From Melastoma dodecandrum (taxonomy: Eukaryota; Streptophyta; Magnoliopsida; Myrtales; Melastomataceae), in assembly GCA_029817715.1 (NCBI GenBank), contig JARUPY010000396.1:5394001-5458000 (forward strand): DNA of 64,000 nt. Direction: 5' to 3'. Position numbers and translations under genes: made by a program. The notes under the pieces were generated by a model. The model did not search any database. It was not told where the DNA came from and saw only the letters and a list, made by a program, of their open reading frames with translations. This document shows positions 1 to 11,524 of the stretch, piece by piece; within the stretch, counting starts at the first letter, position 1, and the number at the start of each line of letters is the position of its first letter.

Positions 1-526
1 TGATTGATTTTCCGCCTCTTTCCTTTCCTGGACAGGCTTCCTTCGTCCCTGCAGCTGCTAATAGTGGCGCAAGGCGAAATCTTGCGGTGAATAGAGCCGT
101 GTTTTGAGGAGTTGCGTCGAGCCCGTCGATCAATTACTGGGTGACGGATCCAGAGGTGCGAAATGCTGATTGGTGTGTTTATTGATTTGTGGCTCCGAAG
201 GGTTACTTTAGATTATCCTAGGGTTTGTTTTTGTATGCCCGCATTTTGATATGATGGCATGAGAAAACGGGTTGGCCACTGCGGAAGTCAGGTCGGATCG
301 AAATGTGTGTGGTTGATCTTAGTGGAGCCAGGGATCTTCTTTTGTAGCTCGGGGGAAACCCAGAAAGGCACTGATGTGTTATTGGTATCACGGCCACTAA
401 TTGGTAGCGTGTATATGTAAGTTATTTGACCAGAAATGTTGACGGATAGTGTCTTTTTTGGAGATTATGGAGGGCATGCCTTTTTCTTGTGATCGGTGAA
501 CTGGGGTACTTAATTTTCATAGGATA

Positions 527-2140
527 ATGGCCTCTTCATCGGATCCGTGGGTGAAGGAGTATCAAGAAGTGGTGAAGCTGGCCGAGGAGATCAATGGGAT
601 GATCAGCGAACTTAATGTGTTGTCCACATCAGGACCGGACAGCTTGCGCCATGCTTCAGCAATAAGGAGGAAGATTACCATTTTTAGCACAAAGATAGAG
701 GGTTTGCAGTCTGCTTTGACCAAGTTGTCCAAGCCCGTGTAAGTCGCTTGTGATACTATTTGTTTGGTGCAGTTGTGCTTTCGGATCAATGCTGCCCTTT
801 TCTTTCGGTTTCTAATGGAATTACTTGGGATTCTCTTCCTTTTCTTTCATTTTCATTCAGATGCCTGATCTATAGCTTGATCATTGATTCGCCTCTGGAT
901 GTTCTTTGTTCTAGACTGAGCCCAATTTGGAAGCCCTGCCATCTGTACATGTCTGCATTTTCTTAACTATCAGTTAATGTGTATGCTAGGATGTCTTATA
1001 GAGAGACTCTGATTTGTAGCAACCTTGACTTTCCATACTCAGAGAGAACTGCGCGTTGTACAGTTAGGTTCAGTGTTCAACTGATCAGTGTCTTTGTTTG
1101 TTGTTCTTACACATCTTGGTTGAAGCCTTTCTGCTTTCTTATTCCCTATTACTCTACTGTTTTTGTCTCTGGACATAATCCATCCATGAGGTTTACTTAG
1201 GCCTCTGTCTTTCAGAAAAAGTTATGGTTGGGTATTTAGTGGGATGCCTATTCGCCAGCTTTTGCAATCGTTGAGTCCTATTCAATTCTCTTTTGCATGT
1301 CCAGGTCAGAGAAAGAGATGAATCGTCGCAAAGACATGCTATCAAATTTAAGAGGTAAAGTGAGCCAGATGGCTTCTCAAGTGCACATGTCCAATTTTGC
1401 AAGGGATAGCTTGCTAGGACCAGAAATTAAGCCAGCCGATGTCATGGCCCAAACTGCTGGTCTTGACAATCAAGGCGTTGTTGGCCTTCAGAGGCAAATA
1501 ATGAGAGGCGAGTTCCTTGTCAATAACTTTTTTACATGGTTTAGTTATCCGTGCCCTCCCCCTAACATTTTGGGAATAACCACAAATAAATTCACACCAT
1601 TTTTTTCGTTCTCCTGTGCAGAACAAGATGAAGGTCTTGATAAATTGGAAGAGACTGTTGTGAGCACAAAGCACATTGCCCTGGCCGTGAACGAGGAACT
1701 TGACTTACATTCAAGATTAATTGTATGCTTTCATCCTTTGCTCTGGGATCGACATAAGTAACCTCGCTGCAATGTACATGTTATGCTCTCATTCAACTTT
1801 TTCGTCTGCCAGGATAACTTGGATCAACATGTAGATGTTACTGACTCCCGGCTCCGGGTGAGTCCTTTTTCTTACATCTGTGCTTGGTAACGCTGTTTTT
1901 GTCTGGAACTCCATTGTTGCATCCGCTTCACTGCTGCTGTTCATCTGAGCGGATTAAGCAGGGCGTCACATTACTTAATGAATCTCTTATTCCATTTGGC
2001 CTAAACAGAGAGTGCAGAAGAACCTGGCGATACTGAACCGGCGAACAAAGGGTGGCTGCACGTGCATCTGCATGATATTGTCTGTGATCGGGATTGTCAT
2101 TTTAGTCGTGGCCATATATTTGCTGGTTAAGTACCTTTAA
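527..2140 (+). CDS. SYP52: SYP51/SYP52-like syntaxin (Qc-SNARE)
   Basis: Five coding exons fit a 230-residue protein: 527-738, 1305-1507, 1622-1722, 1813-1857, 2009-2140. Frame is continuous across all joins. The start MASSSDPWVKEY and the blocks SALRRKIT-like (AIRRKITIF), SEKEMNRRKDM, DNQGVVGLQRQIMR and EQDEGLDKLEETV are typical of plant SYP51/52. The N-terminal helical region is about residues 1-130, the Qc SNARE heptad region about 139-200, and a single C-terminal membrane anchor about 207-227 ends in LLVKYL. Family knowledge places these proteins on trans-Golgi, prevacuolar and vacuolar membranes, where they supply the Qc helix of fusion complexes. Intron 2 (1508-1621) starts with GC rather than GT, the only donor that keeps the conserved MREQDEG join. 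Bases 1-526 look like 5' leader or promoter, possibly with a leader intron. SYP51 and SYP52 cannot be told apart here. Confidence 0.93.
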
Positions 2141-3153
2141 AATCTATGAGAAACAGGAGGAGGAGGAGGAAGCATCTTCGTTAGTTCCTCCCTTTTTGTC
2201 GGTCTTGTTCGGGTGTTTCCTCAGGCGAGTTCTTTCCGTTTTTTGTGGTTTCTCTTTGCTTGCCTCCATTTGTTTTTTGGCGTGATCTGATGATTTTGTG
2301 TAACTGTGCAAAATTAAATTGATGTAATGCCATGATGAAGCTTCGCCGCGCTGTTTCTTGCAGCGTCATTCCTTAAATCTTATATTTATTCGGCTTATGC
2401 TATTTACACACCCTATTTTGATATTACGATAGTTCAGAACTTTAGTTACCATCTTAGTTCTAATGAATATCTAGATCTAATTGTATCAACCACAAATTTT
2501 TTTTCTACAAGTAAAACATAAATCTTAAACCATGACAAGCATTCGGTTAAAATTTTTAAAACTCGATTATGTGTACCTCTTTTTTGTTGCACTAGATGTC
2601 TTCTAACGGGTGATTTGCATACGGTAGGTTTCAAATTTCCTTAATCGAATTTAAACAAGTAACCACTTGGACCAAGTGACGTAGATTAAAGGGTTTGCTT
2701 TTATGAAAAAAAATTGGACGTGTAAATATCACCGGCCTATTATTCTTAATTAGATTAACGTGAAAGTTCGCATAATCCTAAAACTGAAGGCCCTACGGGC
2801 TTATCCGGCCCACTTTAAATGAGCCCTAAAAATTCCTAACGGGCCATGTTCTCTCCTATTTGGCCCAATAAATCAACAGGTGAGGCCCGTCAGGTTCGGG
2901 TTGGATCAAGGGTCGGTCGGTTCGGCTAGTTTCCTTCTTCGTCTTCGACTGCGAGAAACTCGCGCTTCAAAGCCCTGAATCGGAACTCTGCTGCGTTTTT
3001 TTCTTCTTTGTATCACGTTCGTCGCCGGAGGATTGGATTTTTCGGTCTGGCACGGGCTTTGGCGTCGATCGCGTGACGGGATGCTCCAAGGTTTGTGCTT
3101 CTTGCTTGGCGCTTCTGTTGGTGATTGCTGTAGTCCGAAGGAGTGGTGAAAGT
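2141..3153. other. 3' flank and intergenic region
   Basis: No convincing gene. The first 250 bases are probably the 3' UTR of the syntaxin gene. The rest is AT-rich until about 2780, then becomes more GC-rich towards the TAF6 remnant, as expected of that gene's old promoter and leader. Confidence 0.5.
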
Positions 3154-4447
3154 ATGAGCTTCGTGGTGAAGGAGTCCATTGAGGTCATTACGCAGTGCAT
3201 AGGCATCGCGAACTTGTCCCCCGACGTCGCGGCAGCCCTTGGGCATGATGTCGAGCACCGAATCCCGTGAGATCATACAGGTATTTGTGGAATTGTGACC
3301 GAATGAATTTGCTGAGTGTTTTCTCCTGTTATCCAAATTGGGATGAAGAGGCCGGTTGAATTTGTTAGACCCGTCCAGTTGAATGCTTTGTCGCAACCTT
3401 CGATGTTAGGAGACACTGATGGTCGACTTTTGGAGTTTGCTGATATCCCTCGCTGAAATTTCCCTTCTTTGTTTACTTGGGAGTTACAGGAAGCAGTCAA
3501 ATGCATGCGCCACTCGAAGAGGGCTGTGCTCACTGGTGATGATGTCGATAGTTTTCTCAGATTGAGCAATCTGGAGGCAAAAGACACTCTTTAGTAGTAA
3601 ATTGCTGTCAAATTTTGTACACGTTTGCTGATCCATCTGTCCACCCCCCCCCCCCCTAAAAAAAAAAAGAAAATCTATGTATCTGTGTTGGAATTTGGGT
3701 TTTAATGTTATTGTTCCACTTACTTTGCGCTCTAGGCCATTTGCCTTATCTTATGCTTGGGTGCTTATATTTTTATTGAAGCCAGCATATGGTTTCACCT
3801 CCAATGATGCACCGCAGTTCAAAAGAGCAGCTGGACACATGGACCTATTCTACATCGATGAGAAAAAACTGGAATTCCTTTGCCTAGAGCTCCACCAGAG
3901 ACATCTGTAATCATTCATTGGCTTGCAGTTGAAGGTGTCCAGCAGGCAATTCCTGAAAATCCTCCAGTTGAAGAAGGTAGTATTTTGAATTGCCTTTTGC
4001 TTTGGGTTATGCATCATTGATAGATCTACTATCTATGATGATTAGTTAATATTCGTGTCTCACCTCATATTGGAGTCTGTTTGGTCTGTAGAAACTTCAG
4101 TATTTCCTGTCTATTTCTATGTTTGTTTTTTAATTTCCACCAGAAGGTAAAAGGCTTGAGTACAAGGATGTTGGAATCTCCGCTGATGTTAGCTTGTCGA
4201 TCAAACATGTAGTAACCAAGGAGCTCCCGGTACAACTTCGTGACTAAACCCCAGATTTCTGTTGTTAACTTCAACCCTAAGTATAGTAATTTGGGAATTT
4301 TGAAGCAGTTATACTATGAGGAGGTCAGAGATCTTGGTTTTAAGAAACCCAATTCAATTGGTTTCAAAGGAGCACACCAAAGCTTGGTCACTGACCCGGG
4401 TCTCCAACCCTTGGTACCATTTTTTGTTTCATCAATTGCTGATGAGG
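3154..4447 (+). pseudogene. TAF6 (TFIID subunit 6) 5'-half pseudogene
   Basis: Pieces of a plant TAF6 occur in the right order on one strand. The start with MSFVVKESIEVI and LSPDVAAALGHDVEHRI lies at 3154-3266; KCMRHSKRAVLTGDDVDS (histone-fold) at about 3490-3590, followed by a stop; FKRAAGHMDLFYID at about 3790-3865; IIHWLAVEGVQQAIPENPP at about 3910-3970 in another frame; KDVGISADVSLSIKHVV at about 4150-4225; and TDPGLQPLVPFFVSSIADEV at about 4390-4447. TAF6 pairs with TAF9 through the histone fold inside TFIID and SAGA. Here the frame is broken at least twice, and all later exons (most of the HEAT-repeat region) are absent. It is therefore a truncated duplicate. An active TAF6 or TAF6b gene is expected elsewhere in the genome. 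Confidence 0.8.
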
Positions 4448-4639
4448 TACCTCTTCCACCAATCGACTTTCTCATTTTATCGTGCATGAGATAAACTACT
4501 GCATTTGTGCCTGAAAGGTTATTTTCCCTGACGATTACTTATTCTTTTCTGTTATAAGGTGTCTAAGAATTCGACTAACTGTAATTTTATAACACAATAT
4601 CCTCCGAACTATCACACACATAGCTGAAAAAAAGAACAT

Positions 4640-5070
4640 CGAAGAGTTTAGTCAAATAATTGAATTATCTCATGAGGGGAGGAAATGTTGGCAGAATTTG
4701 CGTCATTGCGCCTATACGTTAGGTGCGGAGGATTAGAGGACCAGCCAGTAGATGCAGAAGAAGCAGAGGACGGACCGATTGGACAATATGAGGCACAGAG
4801 AAACATCCAATCGAAGGAAGAAGTGGTTATTAGAAGGGAAGATGCTGAGGACAACACCTATTGTCTCGCAACTCTTGACTTCATTCCGAATGTTGATGCA
4901 TCAAGTAACTCCTCCAGCACCATGAAAGTCGTGTTGACACCATCCCAATGTCGAACAAGAATTCCTCCGATAAGTTTCCCGACTTTCGTAGCTATCCGCT
5001 GATTTTCCCACATTTGAAGAACCTCCACCACATGTGCAACATTATAAGCTAAAGAAATTCGGTTATTCAA
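4640..5070. other. Unassigned coding-like stretch after the TAF6 remnant
   Basis: Both strands stay open for stretches here (plus strand 4685-5002; minus strand 4858-5070 and 4648-4857). The minus-strand reading, with phrases such as VLQMWENQRIATKVGKLIGG, faintly recalls the DUF4283 region of LINE-type or zinc-knuckle proteins, but the match is too weak to name. Nothing joins it to the TAF6 exons. It may be a decayed transposon piece. Confidence 0.25.
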
Positions 5071-5172
5071 GCAGTGGCTTTAGGGTAATCGCTACTTGAA
5101 GTGGCGACTTTATGAACATTTAATTAGGAGTCGTTGTATGAATTAACGGCTACTTTCGTTGAGAAAAGTCGC

Positions 5173-5226
5173 TACTTAGGAAGATAAACGACTGCTGTAC
5201 TTAGGAAGATAAACGACTGCTGTACT
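5173..5226. repeat. Two tandem copies of a 25-bp unit
   Basis: The unit beginning TTAGGAAGATAAACG starts at 5176 and again at 5201, an exact 25-bp period. It sits in a stretch (about 5080-5240) rich in short GCTACTT / GTGGCGAC / GTCGCTAC words in both orientations. Such words resemble the subterminal repeats of CACTA elements, but no terminal CACTA motif or target duplication was found. Confidence 0.6.
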
Positions 5227-5610
5227 TGGCAAATATTTTTTTGATAATTAAGCATACGAAAATATCTATGCTTCACCGGAGCTCTCCATTTTCTTGTGAT
5301 AAAAAAGAAAAAAGTAAGGCGGGGACAAAGTACAGGTCTGCTCTCTTATCTCCTGGTGGGTGGGGTGTATGAAGATATGAATCTTACTTAGTTTGGGGGG
5401 ACCATGCCCAACAACTAACTGACTGACATGACATGACAGGTGGGGTACGGGTCTGGGATCGGAAGACGAAACATCAATCCCAAATCCCGATAAGGTCAAA
5501 ATGGTTATGGGAAAAACGACGAGATATGGCTGCTGGCAACGTTTTTCGTCCAAGGGGGTCAATCCCTGCCCTGCCCTTCTTAAATGTAAATAATGGTCCC
5601 ATACACTTGT

Positions 5611-5700
5611 GACGCCAGGAACGACGTCGGATATCCTGTCCGTATCCCTTGTCGATAATAATTGAGTCCCCCGGGTCACGTGGATATCTCTTTGTCACGT
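5611..5700. promoter_or_regulatory. Shared upstream module of the GRP array, with CACGTG core
   Basis: A block of about 90 bases starting GACGCCAGGAACGACGTCGG and containing GGGTCACGTGGATATC is repeated, slightly diverged, at 12256-12345. The CACGTG core is a G-box/ABRE-type site bound by bZIP and bHLH factors. Keeping it in front of GRP copies suggests a shared control region, possibly ABA- or light-responsive; this is inference. Confidence 0.5.
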
Positions 5701-6200
5701 ATTATTTTTTATTCCGAATACAAAATTGAGTGAAGTCGGGGAGAATTATTATTAGAAAAGAGAGCAGGGCAAGTACCGTGGCATCGTGCAAATTTATTTC
5801 ACTTAGAAATTGTGGACCACTTTCAAAACACCCCCCTCCCCCCTCCACGAGGTTTCTTTTATTATAACGTCAATTCGCAAATAATACGAAAGAAATTTTC
5901 AAAATTATTAATATAAATTTAAAAAAACCGTTGTAAATATCAATTTTCATTGGCCACCGCAATTATTAAAGTTTTTTTTTTAAATAGTTGATGCAAAACA
6001 ACAAAGTGCTTCGTTTGCACGAAATACTTTGAAAATTACGGTCTAAATTACTTTTTTAAAAAAATTATATATTAAAATTTTTAGAAAAATTGATGTAATA
6101 TTAGACATTTTAAGTGCCGACGGAACAAAAAACTCATGTTGCCCATAACTTCAATGTGAACACGCGACTTGCTGGGTTGGGGGAGTCCTTCTCTTTCTCC

Positions 6201-6208
6201 TATAAAAG
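6201..6208 (+). promoter_or_regulatory. TATA box of glycine-rich protein gene 1
   Basis: TATAAAAG follows a CT-rich stretch and lies about 90 bases before the ATG at 6292. The same placement is seen before the paralogues at 10171 and 13425. Confidence 0.75.
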
Positions 6209-6291
6209 AGGGGTGTCACCCGCCCATGCACAATGCAATAAACTCATACCTCAAGGCAAATCACTTCTCTCTCTCTCTCTTTGTAAACAAA

Positions 6292-6882
6292 ATGGCTTCC
6301 TCCAAAGCCCTCCTCATCTTAGGCATCGTCCTCGTGTTCGTTCTCGCGGTGTCCTGCGAGGAGGCTCTTCACTCCTCCCGTGAGTTAAAAGACGATGCCT
6401 TCTTTCCCCTCTTCTCATGGGTGTTCTTTTTTTCTGGGTCGAAAGGCCTTCCCTATGTAAAATAACTGATCCGTAATGAGACAAACGCCCGTCATGTTCT
6501 GACGTGTTTTCCTGACATGATGTGTTAAGAGCCTGGGAATTTGGCATGCTTACGATGAATTGCATTACGTTAACTTGGTCAAGCGTCTTTCTGTTTTGTT
6601 GTTTCAGAGGAGGACGCAAAAGAGGCGAACCCTGACAGATATGGTGGCGGCGGTTATGGCGGCGGCTACGGGGGTGGGTATGAAGGCGGCCGTGGTGGCT
6701 ACGGGGGCGGGTATGGAGGCGGACGCGGTGGTGGCTACGGGGGAGGATATGGAGGCGGCCGCGGTGGTGGCTACGGGGGAGGGTATGGAGGCGGCCGTGG
6801 TGGATATGGAGGAGGACGCGGTGGATATGGAGGCGGCCGTGGAGGACACCCACCGGAGGAGACCGAGGAGGTCAAGAACTAA
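6292..6882 (+). CDS. Secreted glycine-rich protein, copy 1
   Basis: Two exons: 6292-6379 and 6608-6882, joined in phase 1 across a 228-base intron (GTGAGT donor, TTTCAG acceptor). Exon 1 encodes a signal peptide, MASSKALLILGIVLVFVLAV followed by SCEEA, so the product should enter the secretory pathway. Exon 2 opens with an acidic stretch (EDAKEANPD), then a run of GGGYGGGYGGGR-type repeats, and ends in GGHPPEETEEVKN. The mature protein is mostly Gly, Tyr and Arg, as in cell-wall GRPs that become cross-linked through tyrosine. The cysteine-rich tail of the AtGRP3 class is absent. Signal peptide, intron position and C-terminal tail match the paralogue at 10171, which supports this two-exon model. 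Function is inferred from composition only. Confidence 0.85.
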
Positions 6883-8800
6883 GCCTTTGGTTTGTCGGGG
6901 TTGATGGCCTTCGCTCGTTTTGCACTTTGGTGTAATAATAATGAAGTGAATAAGGAAAAGTGAGGCCCTGGACGACTTGTGATGAAATGTAATGGGAAGA
7001 AGGGTTTGGATCTTTAATGGCAAGTGCTTTATGTTTGCAATAAACTTAAGTCTTAATTTAAGTTGAAAGCAGTGTTATTTATTTTCTGATCTTATCAGGG
7101 GAGTCAATTACTAAATTCACTCTTTATGGAAGATTCAAGGCAATGTTAATTTGATAAAATTAAACATAAATACTAAAACTTTAGCATTAATTGGATATAT
7201 ATATATAGGGTTTTTATATTCATGGGGGTTTTGACATAGAATTTGAGGTATACGAAGAGATACTCCTGGGGCATATGGAGAGATTATGTAAAAATTATTT
7301 TGCGTTTTTCTTAATGCAAAATATAGATTCATGGAACAAACATTTTGTCGAATTTGTTCTGTAGCCTTTGAAATTTTTAAATTGATATATTGAACAGGTT
7401 ATGGCCTTATTTTAATTGCGTCACACAAATATACGATTTACCATTATTGAAGGCCGTAGTTATCTAAACGTTTTTGCCGACTTTCTTTTGTGGCATAGAC
7501 TTTGAAATCTTCTTTTTTTATAGTCTTAAATCTATATTTTAATCATTTATGACATTATTCTAATTGTTTTACCCAATCTACGATTTGCTGAAGGTCGTAA
7601 TTATCTATCATGACATATTTTAACACTAATTTTTTCTACGTGGGTTATGACATGCTTTGTGATTATTCATCCCTTAAAATAGGGTTAAAAAAGAAAACCA
7701 TAATTCGGTCACAATTTTTTTACTAGTCCATAATCGATCTCAGTTTCTTTTACAAGTCCATAATTCGATCTCAATTTGTGTAAAAGGAGAGCGGCATTCC
7801 AAGGAAAGAAATTCGGAGATTAATTCTAAATTTTCTTGTTAAATGCACAATGAGTAGTAGTAAGATCTGAAAAATTAGTGTGGGCCCGATAGATAATTAC
7901 TATGATTTTAAGGTTTAGGGCACAAAAAATTGACAACAAATTGATATTTTGCCCTATTGGTAAAAAAAAAAACTAAAGTTTTTAAAATATTATTATTTTA
8001 AATAATATTAATATAAAAAAAGAAGTTTGAAAATCATATCCAAATATTATGAGGGGCCAGGCCAGGTTATGGATCTAATGTTCCAAAAATTGGGCCTACA
8101 AAGGAGTTTGGGCTTAATATCCAATAATTGGGTCCTGGATGAAAGCATAAGCCCACAATCTCTTCGACGTAAGCCGATATCAAAATCTGATTGACGATTG
8201 GATTTGGATAGACCTGATCAGTAGTCATCGGCTAGTTGACGCTCAGACGCGCCTCCCGTCATCATTACAGGGTAGAACGTCAAGGCCGTGACCCGACCCG
8301 GTTGGTCTGCATTCCCCCCACCACCATGCCGTCACTTTTCTACTTTGCTAGTGGGTGTGTTTTGGCACCACCCCCCTCAGATAAGTTCACATCATTATTA
8401 CATGAATCGTGGAGCAAGCTAGGACAACCTTCCTAACAACAACCTCCGACGAACAATCGCCGATCGTCAACTTCCCACAAACGAGGAGGTCGTCCTTCGG
8501 AAGGAGAACACGTGAACGGCAGCCGGTTACTCGGGTCTCTCTTTCGCGGTCCGTGCGACAGAAAATGAGAGAGCGATCGCGAAAGTCTCCAGAGGGCCCG
8601 AACCCGAGAATCAAAAACCGACATGTACTGTCACATGCAGGGTTATTGTCATTGGTGATTGATATTTCAATGGACGCTGTCGCTTCGCTGCACGCGGACA
8701 GGTTCACAGCGAGAGGGGGGGGGGGGGGGCACACAAGTTTCAACGTGTCCGGATTCAATGAACTTGGGAAATGACGACAAAGAGTAGGGTTTTGGGTGTA
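6883..8800. other. AT-rich intergenic region
   Basis: After about 150 bases of likely 3' UTR there is no supported gene. 7080-8070 is strongly AT-rich with a short TA run near 7195. 8230-8780 has open frames on both strands (8387-8774), but they are mirror images of each other, unlike any family I know, and contain homopolymer G runs. Confidence 0.5.
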
Positions 8801-9626
8801 AGTGTGGTATCAGCTCATGACACCCATCCTTGGTCTTAATGATGGTGGGGTCGCATATTTTTCATTGTGACGCCAAGATCGATGTCGTATATCCTGTCAA
8901 TCTTCCCCTCCCCAACAATTTTATCCAACACCTGGCGTTTTCTCTCCCCCCCCCCCAACCCAACCTTCAACGTTTCATTAATTGCTTTCTCACTTTGTCG
9001 TTATATTTTCATCTCATTATTTATAATAATATTTTCCCAATATAATAATAGGAATTGAGTAGGGATAACAAAAAGAGGGAGAAAGAAATTCAAAATCGAA
9101 AAGAGAAAGAAGACGAAGGGGGGAATTAAGTAGTAATAGTAGTGGGTGGTAGTAGTGATAAGAGTGTATGTCGGCATCGGGCAATAAGTCACGTGCGCCA
9201 AACATGGCAATTTGCCATTCTTTTTTTTTTTTGTTTTTCAAAAGGGAAAGATAACAAAATATGAACCATTTACAACCTCCCTTCTCTTTCAACACAATGA
9301 TATTGTAGCTTTAATCATGTTGCCCTTGGGTTTTATTTACATGGATTTTTTTTACTTTTCACATGAAAAAACAAGCATATAAACTGTATATATTTTCTCT
9401 CCTTTTTAGAACTAGTTTTGCCTAAGCTGTAATTATCTCTGAGACATCAGTTAGATTAGAAGGTTTAAAGGTTAATCTTTATATTTATTTAAACTAAGTT
9501 GGAGGTATATCTTTTTTTTTGTCAAAAGCAGCGGCTAAACACAACGAAGAAACAAAAAAGGATCAAGATACGTAGCGGATTTAGTAACTTAAATAAAGTT
9601 GAGTTTCAGTGCGTTCTATCCTCTCC

Positions 9627-9627
<1 letters not shown>

Positions 9628-9658
<31 letters not shown>
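9628..9658. repeat. (AAT)n microsatellite
   Basis: About ten ATA/TAA triplets in a row. It lies inside the upstream block of GRP copy 2. The homologous block before copy 4 (about 13020-13060) has a T-rich tract instead, so this microsatellite expanded after the duplication. Confidence 0.9.
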
Positions 9659-10099
9659 TCACCATTAGGATTTCTCTGTCATTAAGATATAGGCACGCCA
9701 TAACAGTACCAACCCTAAGTTACTCACTTGACCGATTAACTTAGAAGCTAAATATACAGACACACGGTGATGCGATCCGTTCGTCGCAGGTAGGCGTTAA
9801 CCCGGCTACACAGAATGACAAGTTGAGACGAACCTCCCGTCGATGACCGTCTGCAATGAAATCGGACATTAACGGGAAACGTATCGGATAGTCTACATAA
9901 ACCCTAGGCTATCGAATTATTCGATGGAGGCGGGGAATATCCGGACTTGAGAGTGGGTTTTGCTTCCTAAACCCAAGCACAGAAAGAAAAGATAGATGGG
10001 GACTAAATATTATTAGATGTTGAATGTGAACACTCGGTGGAGTGATGGGAGTGGGGCGCACCCACACTGCATTTTTTAACGTTTTCTCCAATCTCCTCC

Positions 10100-10107
10100 T
10101 ATAAAAA
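10100..10107 (+). promoter_or_regulatory. TATA box of glycine-rich protein gene 2
   Basis: TATAAAAA, 71 bases before the ATG at 10171, follows a CT-rich stretch in the same way as in copies 1 and 4. Confidence 0.75.
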
Positions 10108-10170
10108 GGGTTCGTCGCCATGCATGGGATTGCAATAACTCGAACAAAAATAACATCTCCTCCCCTAACA

Positions 10171-11163
10171 ATGGCTTCCTCGAAAGCCCTTCTCGTCCTA
10201 GGCATCGTTCTTGCGGTCGTCCTCGCTGTGTCCTCCGAGGTGGCTCTTCAGTCCACTCGTGAGTGGAAACGCCCCTCTTACTTCGTCCTCTTAGGGTCGA
10301 TAAAAGCATTCTCATAAAAAGTGGATCCGTTGTATTGAGATTAAATGCGCCTCACGTTCTGATGCGTTTTTATCGGACAAAAGACGCCTTAGTGTGCCAC
10401 GGAACTTGGCATGCCGACGAGATTGACATTATGCTAACTTGGTTAATGTTTTATGTTTTTTTTTTCAGAGGAGGGTGCAAAAGAGGCGAACGCTGACGGA
10501 TATGGAGGTGGTGGCAAGGGCGGCCATGGTAGCTATGGCGGTGGCCGAGGAGGCGGTGGCCGTGGTGGTGGATATGGCGGTGGCGGGCATGGGGGACACC
10601 CTCCATTGACTGAGGAGGAGGATGGAGGTTATGGAGGCGGCGGCCGTGGTGGTGGTGGATATGGTGGCGGCGGCCATGGGGGTGGTGGATATGGAGGTGG
10701 CGGACGTGGTGGTTATGGTGGTGGCGGACGTGGGGGACACCCTCCATTGACTGAAGAGAAGGATGGAGGTTACGGAGGCGGCGGCCGTGGTGGTGGTGGA
10801 TATGGCGGCGGCGGCCGTGGGGGTGGTGGATATGGAGGTGGCGGACGTGGTGGATATGGTGGTGGCGGACGTGGAGGACACCCACCTTTGAACGAGCTGG
10901 ATGACGGAGGGTATGGGAGTGGAGGTGGCTACGGTGGCGGACATGGACCTGGTGGTGGCCGAGGAGGTGGCGGATATGGACCTGGGGGTGGCCGTGGAGG
11001 AGGCGGGCACGAAGGAGGAGGCGGGTATGGACCTGGGGGTGGCCGTGGAGGAGGCGGGCACGAAGGAGGAGGCGGGTATGGACCTGGGGGTGGCCGTGGA
11101 GGAGGTGGATACGGAGGAGGCGGGGGACACCCACCGGAGAAGACAGAGCAAGTGAAGAACTAA
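10171..11163 (+). CDS. Secreted glycine-rich protein, copy 2, with HPPL-spaced repeats
   Basis: Exons 10171-10258 and 10469-11163; the 210-base intron is in the same phase and place as in copy 1. Exon 1 gives a signal peptide (MASSKALLVLGIVLAVVLAV). Exon 2 starts QEGAKEANADGYGGG and carries three glycine-rich blocks separated by GGHPPLTEE-type acidic spacers, then [17 protein letters not shown] units, and ends GGHPPEKTEQVKN. The product is about 260 residues, roughly twice the size of copy 1, because of internal 141-bp and 51-bp duplications. A structural cell-wall role is inferred from composition and secretion. The long open frames on the opposite strand (10451-11151) are by-products of the GGN-rich codons and are not genes. 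Confidence 0.85.
10591..11104 (+). repeat. In-frame coding tandem repeats of GRP copy 2
   Basis: The word GGGGGACACC(C)TCCATTGACT begins at 10591 and 10732, and a diverged third copy (GGAGGACACCCACCTTTGA) at 10873; the spacing is 141 bases both times, or 47 codons. Further on, GCGGGCACGAAGG recurs at 11003 and 11054, a 51-base (17-codon) unit. Both periods are multiples of three, so copy-number changes would keep the frame. Confidence 0.85.
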
Positions 11164-11524
11164 AAGGCTACAAGCCCAGCGATAACTAAGCCTTTATGGT
11201 TTGGTTTGTGGTAATAATAATGACATGAAAGGTAGTAGTAATAAGGAAAGTGGGACTCTTTGTCATGGGAATGTAATTGGGAGAAGCTTCTGATGTCTCT
11301 CTAGGTAAATGCAATGGCCAATCTGTATGTGTTTCCCATGTGCCTTAACTATGAAGCTAAAGAAGGAATCATGCTTTGTTTTGTACCACTTGGCCTCCTC
11401 GTCTGGTCGGGGAAACTCACAATTCCCCTAATCAACACGAGTTTTCCACATTACATTTACTACTAGTACCAAAACTTCAGCAAAAAGAGCAGCACTTGGT
11501 TTAACACCGTGAACTTTAAACAAC

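Noticed and set aside
5080..5240. A complete CACTA transposon end
   Set aside because: Subterminal-like words are present, but no CACTA terminus, partner end or 3-bp duplication was found.
6314..7023. Minus-strand frames of 179 and 139 codons over GRP copy 1
   Set aside because: Same cause: repetitive glycine codons leave the opposite strand open.
8387..8774. Overlapping 121-123 codon frames on both strands
   Set aside because: Mirror frames, no recognisable family, no good start context, contains a long G homopolymer.
10591..11104. CRISPR-like regularly spaced repeats
   Set aside because: Repeats are contiguous coding minisatellites in a plant gene, without unique spacers or cas genes.
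10451..11151. Two long minus-strand frames (227 and 228 codons, His/Arg- or Ser/Ala/Thr-rich) over GRP copy 2
   Set aside because: They are antisense shadows of GGN-rich codons; the plus-strand protein has a signal peptide, intron and paralogue support.
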